A stretch of 64,000 nt of DNA from Psychromonas sp. CNPT3. Its GTDB lineage: Bacteria; Pseudomonadota; Gammaproteobacteria; Enterobacterales; Psychromonadaceae. Location of the stretch: the NCBI RefSeq assembly GCF_000153405.2, contig NC_020802.1:1445883-1509882 (forward strand), in the 5' to 3' direction. The notes under the pieces were generated by a model. It made no database searches and was not told where the DNA came from. It was given only the letters and a program-made list of their open reading frames with translations. A program made the translations under genes and the position numbers. This document shows positions 26,887 through 34,220 of this stretch, piece by piece (position 1 is the first letter of the stretch; each line of letters opens with the position of its first letter).

Positions 26887-27010
26887 AAGACACCTCATCT
26901 TTAATTAGATTTTGGTGTCCGTTAAAGCGGAGGAAGATCAGAGTCCGACTTTATTAGTTTGTTATACGGCATTGTAATCTACCAACTGTTGTCTGCTTGA
27001 GAAGCGGACA

Positions 27011-29032
27011 TTAGTTCTTTGGTGGAACAGGATCAATCAGCCCTCGCTTACGCCAACGATTACCGTTAACCAAATCTTCAAATTGAACACCGTTCGATAG
27101 AGTTAGGTCATCTGCATGGTCAGTGACAATTATTTGCGGTGAAAAGCCATTAGAATTTTCAACTGTGTCGCAATAGATAGATAGCTGACTGAATAAGTTT
27201 TCAACAGCTATAATGTCTTCGTCAATCGCACGTTCATTCTCTGTTCGGAGGTCTTTATCTGCAATTTTTTGTTCCGTGAATGTTTCTGAATTATCTCGCT
27301 TAAAGTTCGGGAAATAGACTTGTGTAGGTTGATCCAAAAATAAAACAGACGGTATTGAACACTTATCACCAAGTTCGGCAAAGTATCGGTGAATAGCAAG
27401 GAACAAGGTGACATGGCAATATAGCCAGTTCGCACCACTACCCATTGATCTTAGATAAATTTTTTCACCGCTTATAGTTTTATGATAAAGATCGAACGTT
27501 TCGAAAGAGAAATGCAGGTTGATTGGTTGGTAGCTTTCTTCAAACTCGAAATGCATACCAATTTCTGCCATATACTTATTAACTTTTTCAGATGCGTCGG
27601 CCAGTCCTTTCTGAATATTATATTTTTTCAGTTTTTTATCGATATCTACCAGGTCTTGCTTGATAGTGCTAAAGCGATTTTCTAGCTCTGCATCATCTGC
27701 TAAGTTAAGTGTTTCTAACAACATAAATAAGCGCGCTTTAGTCATCAAAACGGCTTCGTAGAGGCTTTTTTGTTCAGCAAGCTGTTTTTCTGATTTTTCA
27801 ATTTCCATAATTTGATTGTTCAGCATATTTACTTCTTTACTAAACAGCTCTATATCTCGTTTCACAGCAACTAATGTTGATTCAAACTTTGCCTTCATTG
27901 GCTTGGTATGTGCCAAACTACTAGATATTTTTGCAATAGCCCGTTGCAATTGTTCAGCACTATGCTTAAGGTGTTCCTGTTCTGTTTGGCAAAATGGACA
28001 AACCGACGTGGCAATCTGCACTTTCTCTGGCGACTTAAATTTCAGGCTGTTTTCAACGAAACGAACTTCTTCATCTATATGCTTATTTATCGATGTCGCT
28101 TGCCTTTGAAACTTTCTCAATTTCGCTGTTTTCGTAGCGAGTTCTCTTTTTAATTGGTTGTAACTTTGGGAAAGGGCATTTGAGTTATGTACTATATTTT
28201 CAGATACAATGAGCTTATCCAATCTATCCTTAGCGTCTTGAGGGTTACGAAGTACCTGTGGCGCAGAAACTGGCTCATCTTCGAACCCCATCATGGCATA
28301 CAATTGAGTGAGCACAGGAGCAACACGTTGTTTCTGCTTTTCTGCAACCCGCTTATTGGCATCTTGTTCGCGCTTTAAGCTATTCAGTTCTGCGCGTAAT
28401 CGTTCGCGCTCTTGTGATAGAATGAAAAAATCTTGATTTACCAAGCCAAGGAAGATCTTAGTGTGCTCTATTGCCTGATCCCGTTTGATCTTTTCGTCAA
28501 AGCGGTAAAATAATGCATGTTTATTCGCCACTAAATTCTGATGTTGAAGAATAAATGACATAAAACTTCTGATCGAAGGGGTAGCTAACTTTGCTTTGTT
28601 TCTTCTTTTTTCTCTCGCTGATAATGATTCATCAACATCATCAATGTCCAAAAAAAAGCTCCTCAGGTACTTTTTATACTTTCCCATCTCAATAAAATAA
28701 CAGCTATCAAAGTAATTTTCTTGAATTTTACTGGGGAAATAGCCCTCTTCGCTATGAAAAAATGCTTTATTCTTAACATTAGGTCGCCTAGCAATAACCA
28801 TATTTTGTTCATTTACTTGGAGGCACACATAGTAAATGGCTGCGCTGTCTGTGATAACCCCCTTAGGTACAGTGTCTTCACTGCTACCGAAACAGTAGTC
28901 GAAAATTTCTATTAGGGCGCTTTTCCCAGTCGAGGATTTACCAGTTACGACATTAAGTCCTTTATTGAAGCATACAGGATGCTTATTGCCGACTTTGTCG
29001 ATGACTCCTATTTCATGAATTAATGTTTTCAT
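27011..29032 (-). CDS. DUF3732-type ABC/Rad50-like ATPase of an ABC-three-component system
   Basis: 673 residues built like Rad50/SMC. Walker A is TGKSSTGKSAL (30-40). Two long coiled-coil arms surround CPFC (C345, C348), a zinc-hook-like CxxC. The ABC signature-like RSMGSGANWLYCHV is at 528-541 and Walker B SVLFLDQPTQVYF at 562-574, with Gln where most ATPases have the catalytic Glu. This pattern is the DUF3732 family, the ATPase of ABC-three-component (ABC-3C) conflict systems. Its start overlaps the stop of the middle-component gene (ATGA), so translation is coupled. It likely senses foreign DNA or nucleoprotein and controls the nuclease partner. Confidence 0.85.
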   Translation of the reverse strand: MKTLIHEIGVIDKVGNKHPVCFNKGLNVVTGKSSTGKSALIEIFDYCFGSSEDTVPKGVITDSAAIYYVCLQVNEQNMVIARRPNVKNKAFFHSEEGYFPSKIQENYFDSCYFIEMGKYKKYLRSFFLDIDDVDESLSAREKRRNKAKLATPSIRSFMSFILQHQNLVANKHALFYRFDEKIKRDQAIEHTKIFLGLVNQDFFILSQERERLRAELNSLKREQDANKRVAEKQKQRVAPVLTQLYAMMGFEDEPVSAPQVLRNPQDAKDRLDKLIVSENIVHNSNALSQSYNQLKRELATKTAKLRKFQRQATSINKHIDEEVRFVENSLKFKSPEKVQIATSVCPFCQTEQEHLKHSAEQLQRAIAKISSSLAHTKPMKAKFESTLVAVKRDIELFSKEVNMLNNQIMEIEKSEKQLAEQKSLYEAVLMTKARLFMLLETLNLADDAELENRFSTIKQDLVDIDKKLKKYNIQKGLADASEKVNKYMAEIGMHFEFEESYQPINLHFSFETFDLYHKTISGEKIYLRSMGSGANWLYCHVTLFLAIHRYFAELGDKCSIPSVLFLDQPTQVYFPNFKRDNSETFTEQKIADKDLRTENERAIDEDIIAVENLFSQLSIYCDTVENSNGFSPQIIVTDHADDLTLSNGVQFEDLVNGNRWRKRGLIDPVPPKN

Positions 29033-29481
29033 CGCGGTTTGACTCCTAAAAACGCATATGTCTCAACCACAGAATGGCTGCTTATTAATTTACCTAGATT
29101 TACAGCATTTTTTTGTATAGCTGGAATGGTAACTGCATCAGATGAGTATCTTAGTGTTAGGTTTTCGTGATCAATCACTAACCAATCATTGATCAAACAA
29201 TAACGGATACTTTGTTCGGTAAGACCTTTAAATTCATCCATTCGCTCTTGCAGATCATAAAGACTTGTTCTGTCATCGAAAATAGACCAAAGAGAACTTC
29301 TATTATTCGCATGTCTTAATTTATTGGCGAAAAAGGGATGACTACAAAGTGGAATGACGAGCTGTGCGAGCAAAAAATTATTTTCTAAATTTTCCAACGA
29401 GGAATAGAATGACGTTAGGTATTCACCGTATTTAAAGGGATTGTATTTCAGTTGATACAATGCATCTATAACACTACTCAT
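29029..29481 (-). CDS. ABC-three-component middle component
   Basis: 150 residues from ATG 29481, which overlaps the nuclease stop codon as ATGA and has GGAAG upstream; a start at 29496 would add five residues. It is a mostly helical protein: NPFKYGEYLTSFYSSLENLEN, LVIPLCSHPFF, then a small winged-helix-like end (YCLINDWLVIDHENLTLRYS). Position between a DUF3732 ATPase and a nuclease, and the size, identify it as the middle component (MC) of ABC-3C systems. Proposed role: bridge between ATPase and effector. No catalytic residues seen. Confidence 0.75.
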   Translation of the reverse strand: MSSVIDALYQLKYNPFKYGEYLTSFYSSLENLENNFLLAQLVIPLCSHPFFANKLRHANNRSSLWSIFDDRTSLYDLQERMDEFKGLTEQSIRYCLINDWLVIDHENLTLRYSSDAVTIPAIQKNAVNLGKLISSHSVVETYAFLGVKPR

Positions 29482-30611
29482 TTCACAATCTTCCATTTCA
29501 AATTATTATTATTGTCATCCATTGCTTCATGAATAAGGCCATTTCTAAATACAAAATCAGGATTTTCGTATCCTTCTACGCCAAAAGGTTCTGCACTTAT
29601 GAATTCATCATATAAATCTTTGGAGTTATTGAGTGAACACCCTGACTTGCGACATGCTGTGCTGTATTTTCGATTAAACGTTTTGATCAATTGTTCTCGA
29701 TAACGAGTTGCTGTATTTCGGAATTGAGGAAAACCATTGAGTTCTTCATCTAACGAATTTATTAATTCAAGCCAGTTACCGATGGCTTCAGACAAGACAT
29801 CTGGATACTCTATTTCATTTATTTTTTGAACAAAATGTGCATCTAAATGTTGCTCTAGTTCTTCGTCTGTAGCATCTCGTAAAATAAAAGTAGGAACTGT
29901 AAAAATACTTGGTCCAAATCTAGCAGTTAAGAATTCTCGTTTCTGATCAAAAGAACCTTTATCGATTACCCAACTTCTTTTATCTGCTTGCTCATATACA
30001 AAGCCAATCATTCCTTCGGCGAAAGCCTGTTGGTTAGCTTTCGGAATAAATCCATCTAAAGAACGGCAAAAGCCCTTTCTCAACTCTTCAGTATTATCAG
30101 CCTCAACATGAAGAACAACTTTAGTAAGCAACTCTTGTAATTGATCATCGCTTTTACTCATTACCATTTTTTGCAATTTAACAATGTTTTTTGGATTTTC
30201 AGTCTCTAGCTCTTCAGTCTTACGCTCACTATATATATCTTTAAGTGTTTTTAAACGTTGTACTGGTTCTTGGATATTCCAGTCCTTTAATCGGGTTGTT
30301 GAGCCGAAGGGTTGGGTAGTGTGTAGAACCAATGTACCATATTTTTTATGTTCAAATTTTGGATCAAACCAGTTTTTTAGTGTATTCCACAGGTTCTCAT
30401 GGTGGTCGGTAAGGGGTTTAGAGTAGTCCTTAACTTCGATTTGAGTTGCTTTTTCAATATCATTACCAACCAAGCTAACATCACCATCTGTTTCAAACCA
30501 AACTGACTGTCCCTCTTGTAATGAGAAACATTTTTCTAGCCCAATTAGCATTTGATAGTGGAATGCTAAAGCAGTAGTTAGTGCAACATTTTTAGTTTGA
30601 CCAGCGCTCAT
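29478..30611 (-). CDS. ABC-3C effector protein with N-terminal Cap4/DUF4297-like nuclease domain
   Basis: 377 residues. The N-terminus resembles DUF4297/Cap4 nucleases: FHYQMLIGLEKCF, then the PD-(D/E)xK-type residues D44 (DGDVSLV) and E59-V-K61 (QIEVKDYSK), followed by LTDHHENLWNTLKNW. The region from about 130 to 377 is helical and should be the ABC-3C C-terminal module that docks on the ATPase and middle component. It is the first gene of a three-gene operon with ATGA overlaps. The predicted job is cutting DNA when the ATPase module is triggered. The nuclease call rests on motif reading and should be tested structurally. Confidence 0.7.
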   Translation of the reverse strand: MSAGQTKNVALTTALAFHYQMLIGLEKCFSLQEGQSVWFETDGDVSLVGNDIEKATQIEVKDYSKPLTDHHENLWNTLKNWFDPKFEHKKYGTLVLHTTQPFGSTTRLKDWNIQEPVQRLKTLKDIYSERKTEELETENPKNIVKLQKMVMSKSDDQLQELLTKVVLHVEADNTEELRKGFCRSLDGFIPKANQQAFAEGMIGFVYEQADKRSWVIDKGSFDQKREFLTARFGPSIFTVPTFILRDATDEELEQHLDAHFVQKINEIEYPDVLSEAIGNWLELINSLDEELNGFPQFRNTATRYREQLIKTFNRKYSTACRKSGCSLNNSKDLYDEFISAEPFGVEGYENPDFVFRNGLIHEAMDDNNNNLKWKIVK

Positions 30612-30664
30612 TATCGTTCCTTTGAGTCGAAAGCATACATTGGCAACATGCCATTTCTAGAGCC

Positions 30665-30764
30665 GTATAACGGCCTGTTAACAGGCAAAAAATAGTTGGT
30701 TAAAATCAGCAGCGAAGGAGCAAAAACCAACTGTTTTTTGTCCTTGTTTAACAGCTTGTTAGGC
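30665..30764 (-). other. attC-like recombination site
   Basis: A 100-bp site with GTATAACGG and GTTAGGC ends. The arms GCAAAAAATAGTTGGTT and AACCAACTGTTTTTTG pair almost completely, and CCTGTTAACAGG and GTTTAACAG lie outside them. On the minus strand it starts GCCTAACAAGCTGTTAAAC, very like published Vibrio and Shewanella attC ends. The stop codon of the 30759 gene is inside GTTAGGC. Confidence 0.88.
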
Positions 30765-31385
30765 ATTTTTTGCCAATTCGAATGCTTCTAGTAAAGGCAA
30801 GAGCTTGTCGTCTATTTTCTTTTCTCGATTACTAGTTCTAACACCATCTATAACATCGGTTGAATACCCTTTGATATATGTAGGCGGTAGATGTGCAGCT
30901 GCTCTCTCAAAATTGAAAACACATACTCCCTGAAACGTAGATTTATCATCATCTTTGTCACATGTATAGGTGTAGGTTAAAACACCATCAGTTTCATTAA
31001 TAAAGGTAGCCTTAGAAATCCACTGGGCGTAAGACTCACCGTTTTCTTTAAAAGATTCACCACGAATAACAAGGTGATTTAAGGTTTGGTCGAAAGCTTC
31101 AACCGTTATAATCTTTTCATTGTTAGAACCTTTAAACTCACCAACCCAAGTTCCGTTAAGGAAAGTTGCACCTAACAAGTATTTTTTAAGCCACAACCAA
31201 TTTCGAGCAAGACTCGATAATGTTTTGACAAATAAATTGTAAATACCAACAGTTGAAAGTAACGTTACAATTGGTTTAGCTACACCAAATTCATTGAGAA
31301 AAGGAGCAACATTCTCAATCATAAAATACATAACCATTACAGTAGCAACGGTCACATATAAATGGAATTTATGCTCAGAAGTCAT
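30759..31385 (-). CDS. 2TM plus beta-barrel protein, Cap15/S-2TMbeta-like (orphan effector)
   Basis: 208 residues: two membrane helices (about 9-30 VTVATVMVMYFMIEN and 35-57 VAKPIVTLLSTVGIYNLF), then a beta-rich domain from about 75 beginning LNGTWVGEFKGSNNEK, followed by alternating strands (VLTYTYTCDKDDD, FQGVCVFNFE) and PTYIKGYSTD. This layout matches the SMODS-associated 2TM-beta effector (Cap15) that disrupts membranes in CBASS and related cyclic-nucleotide systems. No cyclic-nucleotide synthase gene (CD-NTase or mCpol) lies in the window. It sits upstream of the ABC-3C operon across an attC. Family call is by architecture only. Confidence 0.65.
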   Translation of the reverse strand: MTSEHKFHLYVTVATVMVMYFMIENVAPFLNEFGVAKPIVTLLSTVGIYNLFVKTLSSLARNWLWLKKYLLGATFLNGTWVGEFKGSNNEKIITVEAFDQTLNHLVIRGESFKENGESYAQWISKATFINETDGVLTYTYTCDKDDDKSTFQGVCVFNFERAAAHLPPTYIKGYSTDVIDGVRTSNREKKIDDKLLPLLEAFELAKNA

Positions 31386-31409
31386 GAGTGATCCTTAAAT
31401 GCCTAAAGT

Positions 31410-31898
31410 GTATTAGACTGCATTCTTACTAATACACATCTAACAATTACTTATAGTTCATTTAATAACACAAAAACATATTAACAAACAGTGTGTTGGC
31501 TCTATTTGTTGATGTGTACGTGATATTTTTTTATGTTTAAAGTGAGTTCTGTTGTTATAGGGATCTCTATAAGTACATACTTGATAAAAATTATGATTTA
31601 TTTACAGGGGGTTACACTTATTTTCATGTGGAAGTCATGCATCTATTGCACTAAAAAACCGAAAAAGTCACATTATAAGCCAAATGTAAATTAACCTGTA
31701 TATACATACAGGTTAATTTTAGATCGTCAGAAATCATCACTTTTATACGCTATTCAATGATTTTGGGGATAGTTATCAGGCGAAAGTCGTTAGAAAGTAT
31801 CTTTTATATTCATTTAGAGGGTGAAAATTGAATTTATTGACCCTCCCTGCCTGTTGTGATGAGGCTCTCGTAAACATAAGATTATGATAATGGTTGTC
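31410..31898 (-). repeat. Leader repeat, copy 2 (longest, with LexA-like and Fur-like boxes)
   Basis: About 490 bp matching copy 3 along nearly all its length: TATTAGACTG, ACTAATACACAT, GTTACA, GTCACATTA, AGATCG-CAGAAATCATCA, GAATTTATTGACCC, CTGCCTGTTGTGATGAGG and a Fur-like box (GATTATGATAATGGTTGTC at 31880-31898, 15 of 19 consensus positions). Read toward the 30759 gene it has TATAAT and a TTGTTAGATGTG core. No gene was recognised in 31386-32065; a weak open frame there mostly translates this repeat. Confidence 0.85.
31696..31711. promoter_or_regulatory. LexA (SOS) box-like site in leader copy 2
   Basis: CTGTATATACATACAG matches the LexA core CTGTATATATATACAG at 15 of 16 positions and is flanked by AAC and GTT to complete a palindrome. 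LexA boxes overlap integrase promoters in many integrons. It could instead be a simple hairpin; the following run of T is short. Confidence 0.6.
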
Positions 31899-32065
31899 GC
31901 AACAGATTCTCAAAACTTTTATCGAGTCATCACACAAAAATGCACGCTGCTTGTAGAGCACTGACTTAAGCCAGTTAAAATAAGACTCTGACACAGATAA
32001 GCCACTCGCATTGTATCGGACTTTATTGCCGACCAAGCTCAAACATGTCCAATGGTTTGTTCTAG

Positions 32066-32359
32066 TTATATGAAATTTTTGAATGCCTCGCACTCTTTTG
32101 AAACCATAGTCGGTATAAATTCTGTTACTTCATAACTAGCTACATTAGCAATGTTAAATGGATCTTCTTTTATAATTGCATCCACTTCTGCTTTATTCGA
32201 AGCATTGACTAAAATTATTCCACCTATTCGGGGAACCTTTCTGCCCGAAGTAATGAATTTACCCAAGGTATAATATTTTCTAAGGTAGATGATATGATCT
32301 TCAATGTGCTTATCGACTTCCGATAATTCAGTTTTGTATGTTAATGAGACTATAAACAT
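32066..32359 (-). CDS. YciI-family protein (array cassette)
   Basis: 97 residues, a ferredoxin-like YciI protein: MFIVSLTYKTELSEVDKHIEDH, then KFITSGRKVPRIGGIILVNAS, and NIANVASYEVTEFIPTM. The usual His (in the helix-1 HIEDH stretch) and a basic centre are present. YciI domains act as small dimeric enzymes or are of unknown function. Stop TAA is inside GTTATAT (32065-32071) and an attC lies on its 5' side, so it is a typical cassette. Confidence 0.85.
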   Translation of the reverse strand: MFIVSLTYKTELSEVDKHIEDHIIYLRKYYTLGKFITSGRKVPRIGGIILVNASNKAEVDAIIKEDPFNIANVASYEVTEFIPTMVSKECEAFKNFI

Positions 32360-32373
32360 TTAATGTTCCATTT

Positions 32374-32447
32374 CCTATAACGGTAAGATCAGCGGATAAA
32401 ATTGCGCCACTGCGCAATTTTTGTCCGCTGTATATTTCTTGTTATGC
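32374..32447 (-). other. attC recombination site
   Basis: CCTATAACGG at one end and CTTGTTATGC at the other. The arms CAGCGGA-AAATTGCGC and GCGCAATTTTTGTCCGCTG pair over about 17 bases. On the minus strand it reads GCATAACAAG, GCGGAC, GTCCGC-type arm, CGTTATAGG, the classic attC plan. The bor stop codon touches the core. This is the clearest site in the window. Confidence 0.92.
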
Positions 32448-32746
32448 TATTTACAGTAAACCTTTGCATCTCTTGGCGTATAAATTCCGAATGTAACAAA
32501 ACCTAAAAGGCCATTAATCAAAGTGTGCTGTGCTTCAACTTTGATTACATTTTCAGCTCCACCACAAACAGCAGCTGCATCAATGACTTTTTCTTGACCT
32601 AGGCCGCTAATAAAGAAATTTTGTGACTGTTGTGTGGTTGGGGTTTCACCATTCTCACCATTCTCTCCATTAATAGTAAATGTCTGAGCGGCACAACCAC
32701 CTAACAATCCAATACATAATGCAAGACTTAATAGTTTAAATTTCAT
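32447..32746 (-). CDS. bor: Bor/Iss-family outer-membrane lipoprotein
   Basis: 99 residues with lipoprotein signal LGGCAAQ (lipid Cys at 18), then the Bor pattern QNFFISGLGQEKVIDAAAVC, GGAENVIKVEAQHTLINGLL, GFVTFGIYTPRDAKVYC. This matches lambda Bor and plasmid Iss, surface lipoproteins linked to complement and serum survival in E. coli; in a marine bacterium the benefit is unknown. A short acidic Gly/Glu/Asn insert (INGENGENGETPTT) is unusual. It is the cassette nearest to leader copy 3, i.e. first in the array, and has an excellent attC at its 3' end. Confidence 0.9.
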   Translation of the reverse strand: MKFKLLSLALCIGLLGGCAAQTFTINGENGENGETPTTQQSQNFFISGLGQEKVIDAAAVCGGAENVIKVEAQHTLINGLLGFVTFGIYTPRDAKVYCK

Positions 32747-32818
32747 AATTTATCCTTAGATCTTAAAATAATAAATTCACCCTAGACTATCCGTGTGAAT
32801 GCTTAAAAGCATAACAGT

Positions 32819-33262
32819 TTATTAGACTGTATCCTTACTAATACACATTATAGTTCACTTGGCAAAATAAAAAACATACTAATAAACAGCACCTTAGTGT
32901 TTGTTGTTGATGTGTTGTTGGTGTGTTGTAGATGTTTTTATGTTTAAGGTGAGCTCTGTGCTTATAGAAATCGCTATAAGCACAGGTTTTATAAAAGTAT
33001 TCTTTATTTATAGTGTGTTACATGTATTGCTCTCAAAAATCGAAAAAGGCACATTAGATTTCAGATCGCCAGAAATCATCATTTTGATGCGCTATTAAAT
33101 TATTTTTGGGAGAGTTATTGGGAAAGTTATAAGGTGAAAGTCAGTACAACGGACCTTTTATATTCATAAAGAGTGACGGTGAGATTGAATTTATTGACCC
33201 CCCTGCCTGTTGTGATGAGGTTCTCGTAAAAGTAAAATAACGATCATGATAATGATTATCGT
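32819..33262 (-). repeat. Leader repeat, copy 3, between bor and sitA
   Basis: About 440 bp matching copy 2, and partly copy 1. It lacks the LexA-like box (CACATTAGATTTCAGATCG in its place) and the 12-bp CTAACAATTACT core segment, so it is a decayed version at the integron end but keeps the best Fur box at its sitA end. It fills most of the 577-base gap between bor and sitA. Confidence 0.85.
33242..33260 (+). promoter_or_regulatory. Fur box upstream of sitA
   Basis: GATCATGATAATGATTATC matches the 19-bp Fur consensus GATAATGATAATCATTATC at 17 positions. It lies about 65 bp upstream of the sitA start, the right place for iron-dependent repression of the sit operon; MntR may also act there. 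Confidence 0.85.
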
Positions 33263-33323
33263 TTGCATTTGATTTGTTTGCTTGTTAGTATTTTATTCTC
33301 TTTTACTTCCATAGGATCATTTC

Positions 33324-34220
33324 ATGTTTAAATCGCTTTTTTTTAGCATGTCGCTTTGCGCTGTTATATTTACTAGCCCCCTACAAGCTAAAACAGATAG
33401 TCACAAGTTTAAAGTGATCACCACGTTCACTATTATTGCAGACATCGCCCAAAATGTGGCTGGAGATGCTGCGATTGTTGAGTCTATTACTAAAGCGAAT
33501 GCTGAAATACACAACTATCAAGCGACACCGGGTGATTTGCGCCGAGCGCAGCACGCCGATTTAATTCTTTATAATGGACTCAATTTAGAGCGTTGGTTTG
33601 ATAAGTTTTTTGTACATCTTAAAAGTGTGCCACGTGTTGTTGTGACTAAGGGCATAGAAGTCATGGGCATACATCAAGGCCCTTACGCCGGAAAACCGAA
33701 TCCTCATGCATGGATGTCTGCACCTAACGCCCTTATTTATGTTGAAAATATCCGTAACGCGTTAGTTAAATACGATCCTAAAAACGCCTCTACTTATAAC
33801 AAAAACGCACAAAAATATTCAGCGGAGATACTACGCGCTGTCGAGCCTTTTAAAGCTCAAATAGATAACTTACCGGCAAGTAAACGCTGGCTTGTTACCA
33901 GTGAAGGTGCATTTAGTTACCTTGCCCGTGATTATAATTTAAAAGAGTTATTTTTATGGCCGATTAATGCCGACTCTCAAGGTACACCACAACAAGTAAG
34001 GCATGTTATCGATATTATGCGCAAGGAGCATATTAACGCCATCTTTAGTGAAAGCACCGTTTCTGCAAAACCGGCCCAACAAGTTGCACGCGAAACAGGC
34101 TCTCATTATGCGGGCGTATTATATGTCGATTCTTTAAGTAATAAAGACGGCCCCGTTCCGACTTACATTGATTTACTCACCACGACGCTTAGCCAAATTG
34201 TAAAAGGGATCAAAAAATAA
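33324..34220 (+). CDS. sitA: Mn/Fe ABC transporter substrate-binding protein
   Basis: 298 residues with a signal peptide (1-22, cut after QA), a periplasmic cluster A-I metal-binding protein. Expected metal ligands are H63 ([10 protein letters not shown]), H128 (KPNPHAWMS), E194 ([11 protein letters not shown]) and D269 (LYVDSL); His-His-Glu-Asp is the Mn/Fe type rather than the zinc type with three His. It begins a four-gene operon sitABCD and its last base is shared with the sitB start (TAATG). The upstream Fur box predicts iron repression. Confidence 0.93.
   Translation: MFKSLFFSMSLCAVIFTSPLQAKTDSHKFKVITTFTIIADIAQNVAGDAAIVESITKANAEIHNYQATPGDLRRAQHADLILYNGLNLERWFDKFFVHLKSVPRVVVTKGIEVMGIHQGPYAGKPNPHAWMSAPNALIYVENIRNALVKYDPKNASTYNKNAQKYSAEILRAVEPFKAQIDNLPASKRWLVTSEGAFSYLARDYNLKELFLWPINADSQGTPQQVRHVIDIMRKEHINAIFSESTVSAKPAQQVARETGSHYAGVLYVDSLSNKDGPVPTYIDLLTTTLSQIVKGIKK

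Larger units (their letters stand above)
25673..26940 (-). mobile_element. IS3-family insertion sequence
   Basis: A 1268-bp element with imperfect inverted ends: TGATCTCCTCCGATAAAACGG on the left and, on the reverse strand, TGATCTTCCTCCGCTTTAACGG on the right. It holds orfA and orfB with a programmed frameshift. No clear target duplication is visible (ACG against GAG), which may mean decay or a later rearrangement. Both frames look intact, so it may still be active. Confidence 0.9.
25593..26967 (-). other. attC-like site interrupted by an IS3 element
   Basis: Left part 25593-25672 begins ATCTAACGCCCACAACAACGG and includes CAGTTTTTG pairing with CAAAAACT. The right part 26941-26967 ends TTTGTTATAC before the ABC ATPase gene. 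Taking out the IS gives a 107-bp site of normal attC length. It is the 3' end site of the ABC-three-component cassette. Confidence 0.55.

Noticed and set aside
25706-26898. Two unrelated genes for the IS3 orfA and orfB
   Set aside because: The overlap with an A6G slippery run and typical IS3 motifs shows a single transposase made by frameshifting.
31696-31711. Rho-independent terminator instead of a LexA box
   Set aside because: The palindrome could form a stem, but it is AT-rich and is followed by only four T; the match to the LexA core (15 of 16) is the better explanation, though not proven.
31776-32093. Minus-strand open frame of 105 codons between leader copy 2 and the YciI gene
   Set aside because: Its last 40 or so codons lie in the leader repeat and its first part overlaps the YciI gene end and attC core; composition is not protein-like.
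12939-33323. Integron integrase gene
   Set aside because: No reading frame with the tyrosine-recombinase RHRY motifs was found on either strand; sitABCD occupies the place where intI would be expected.
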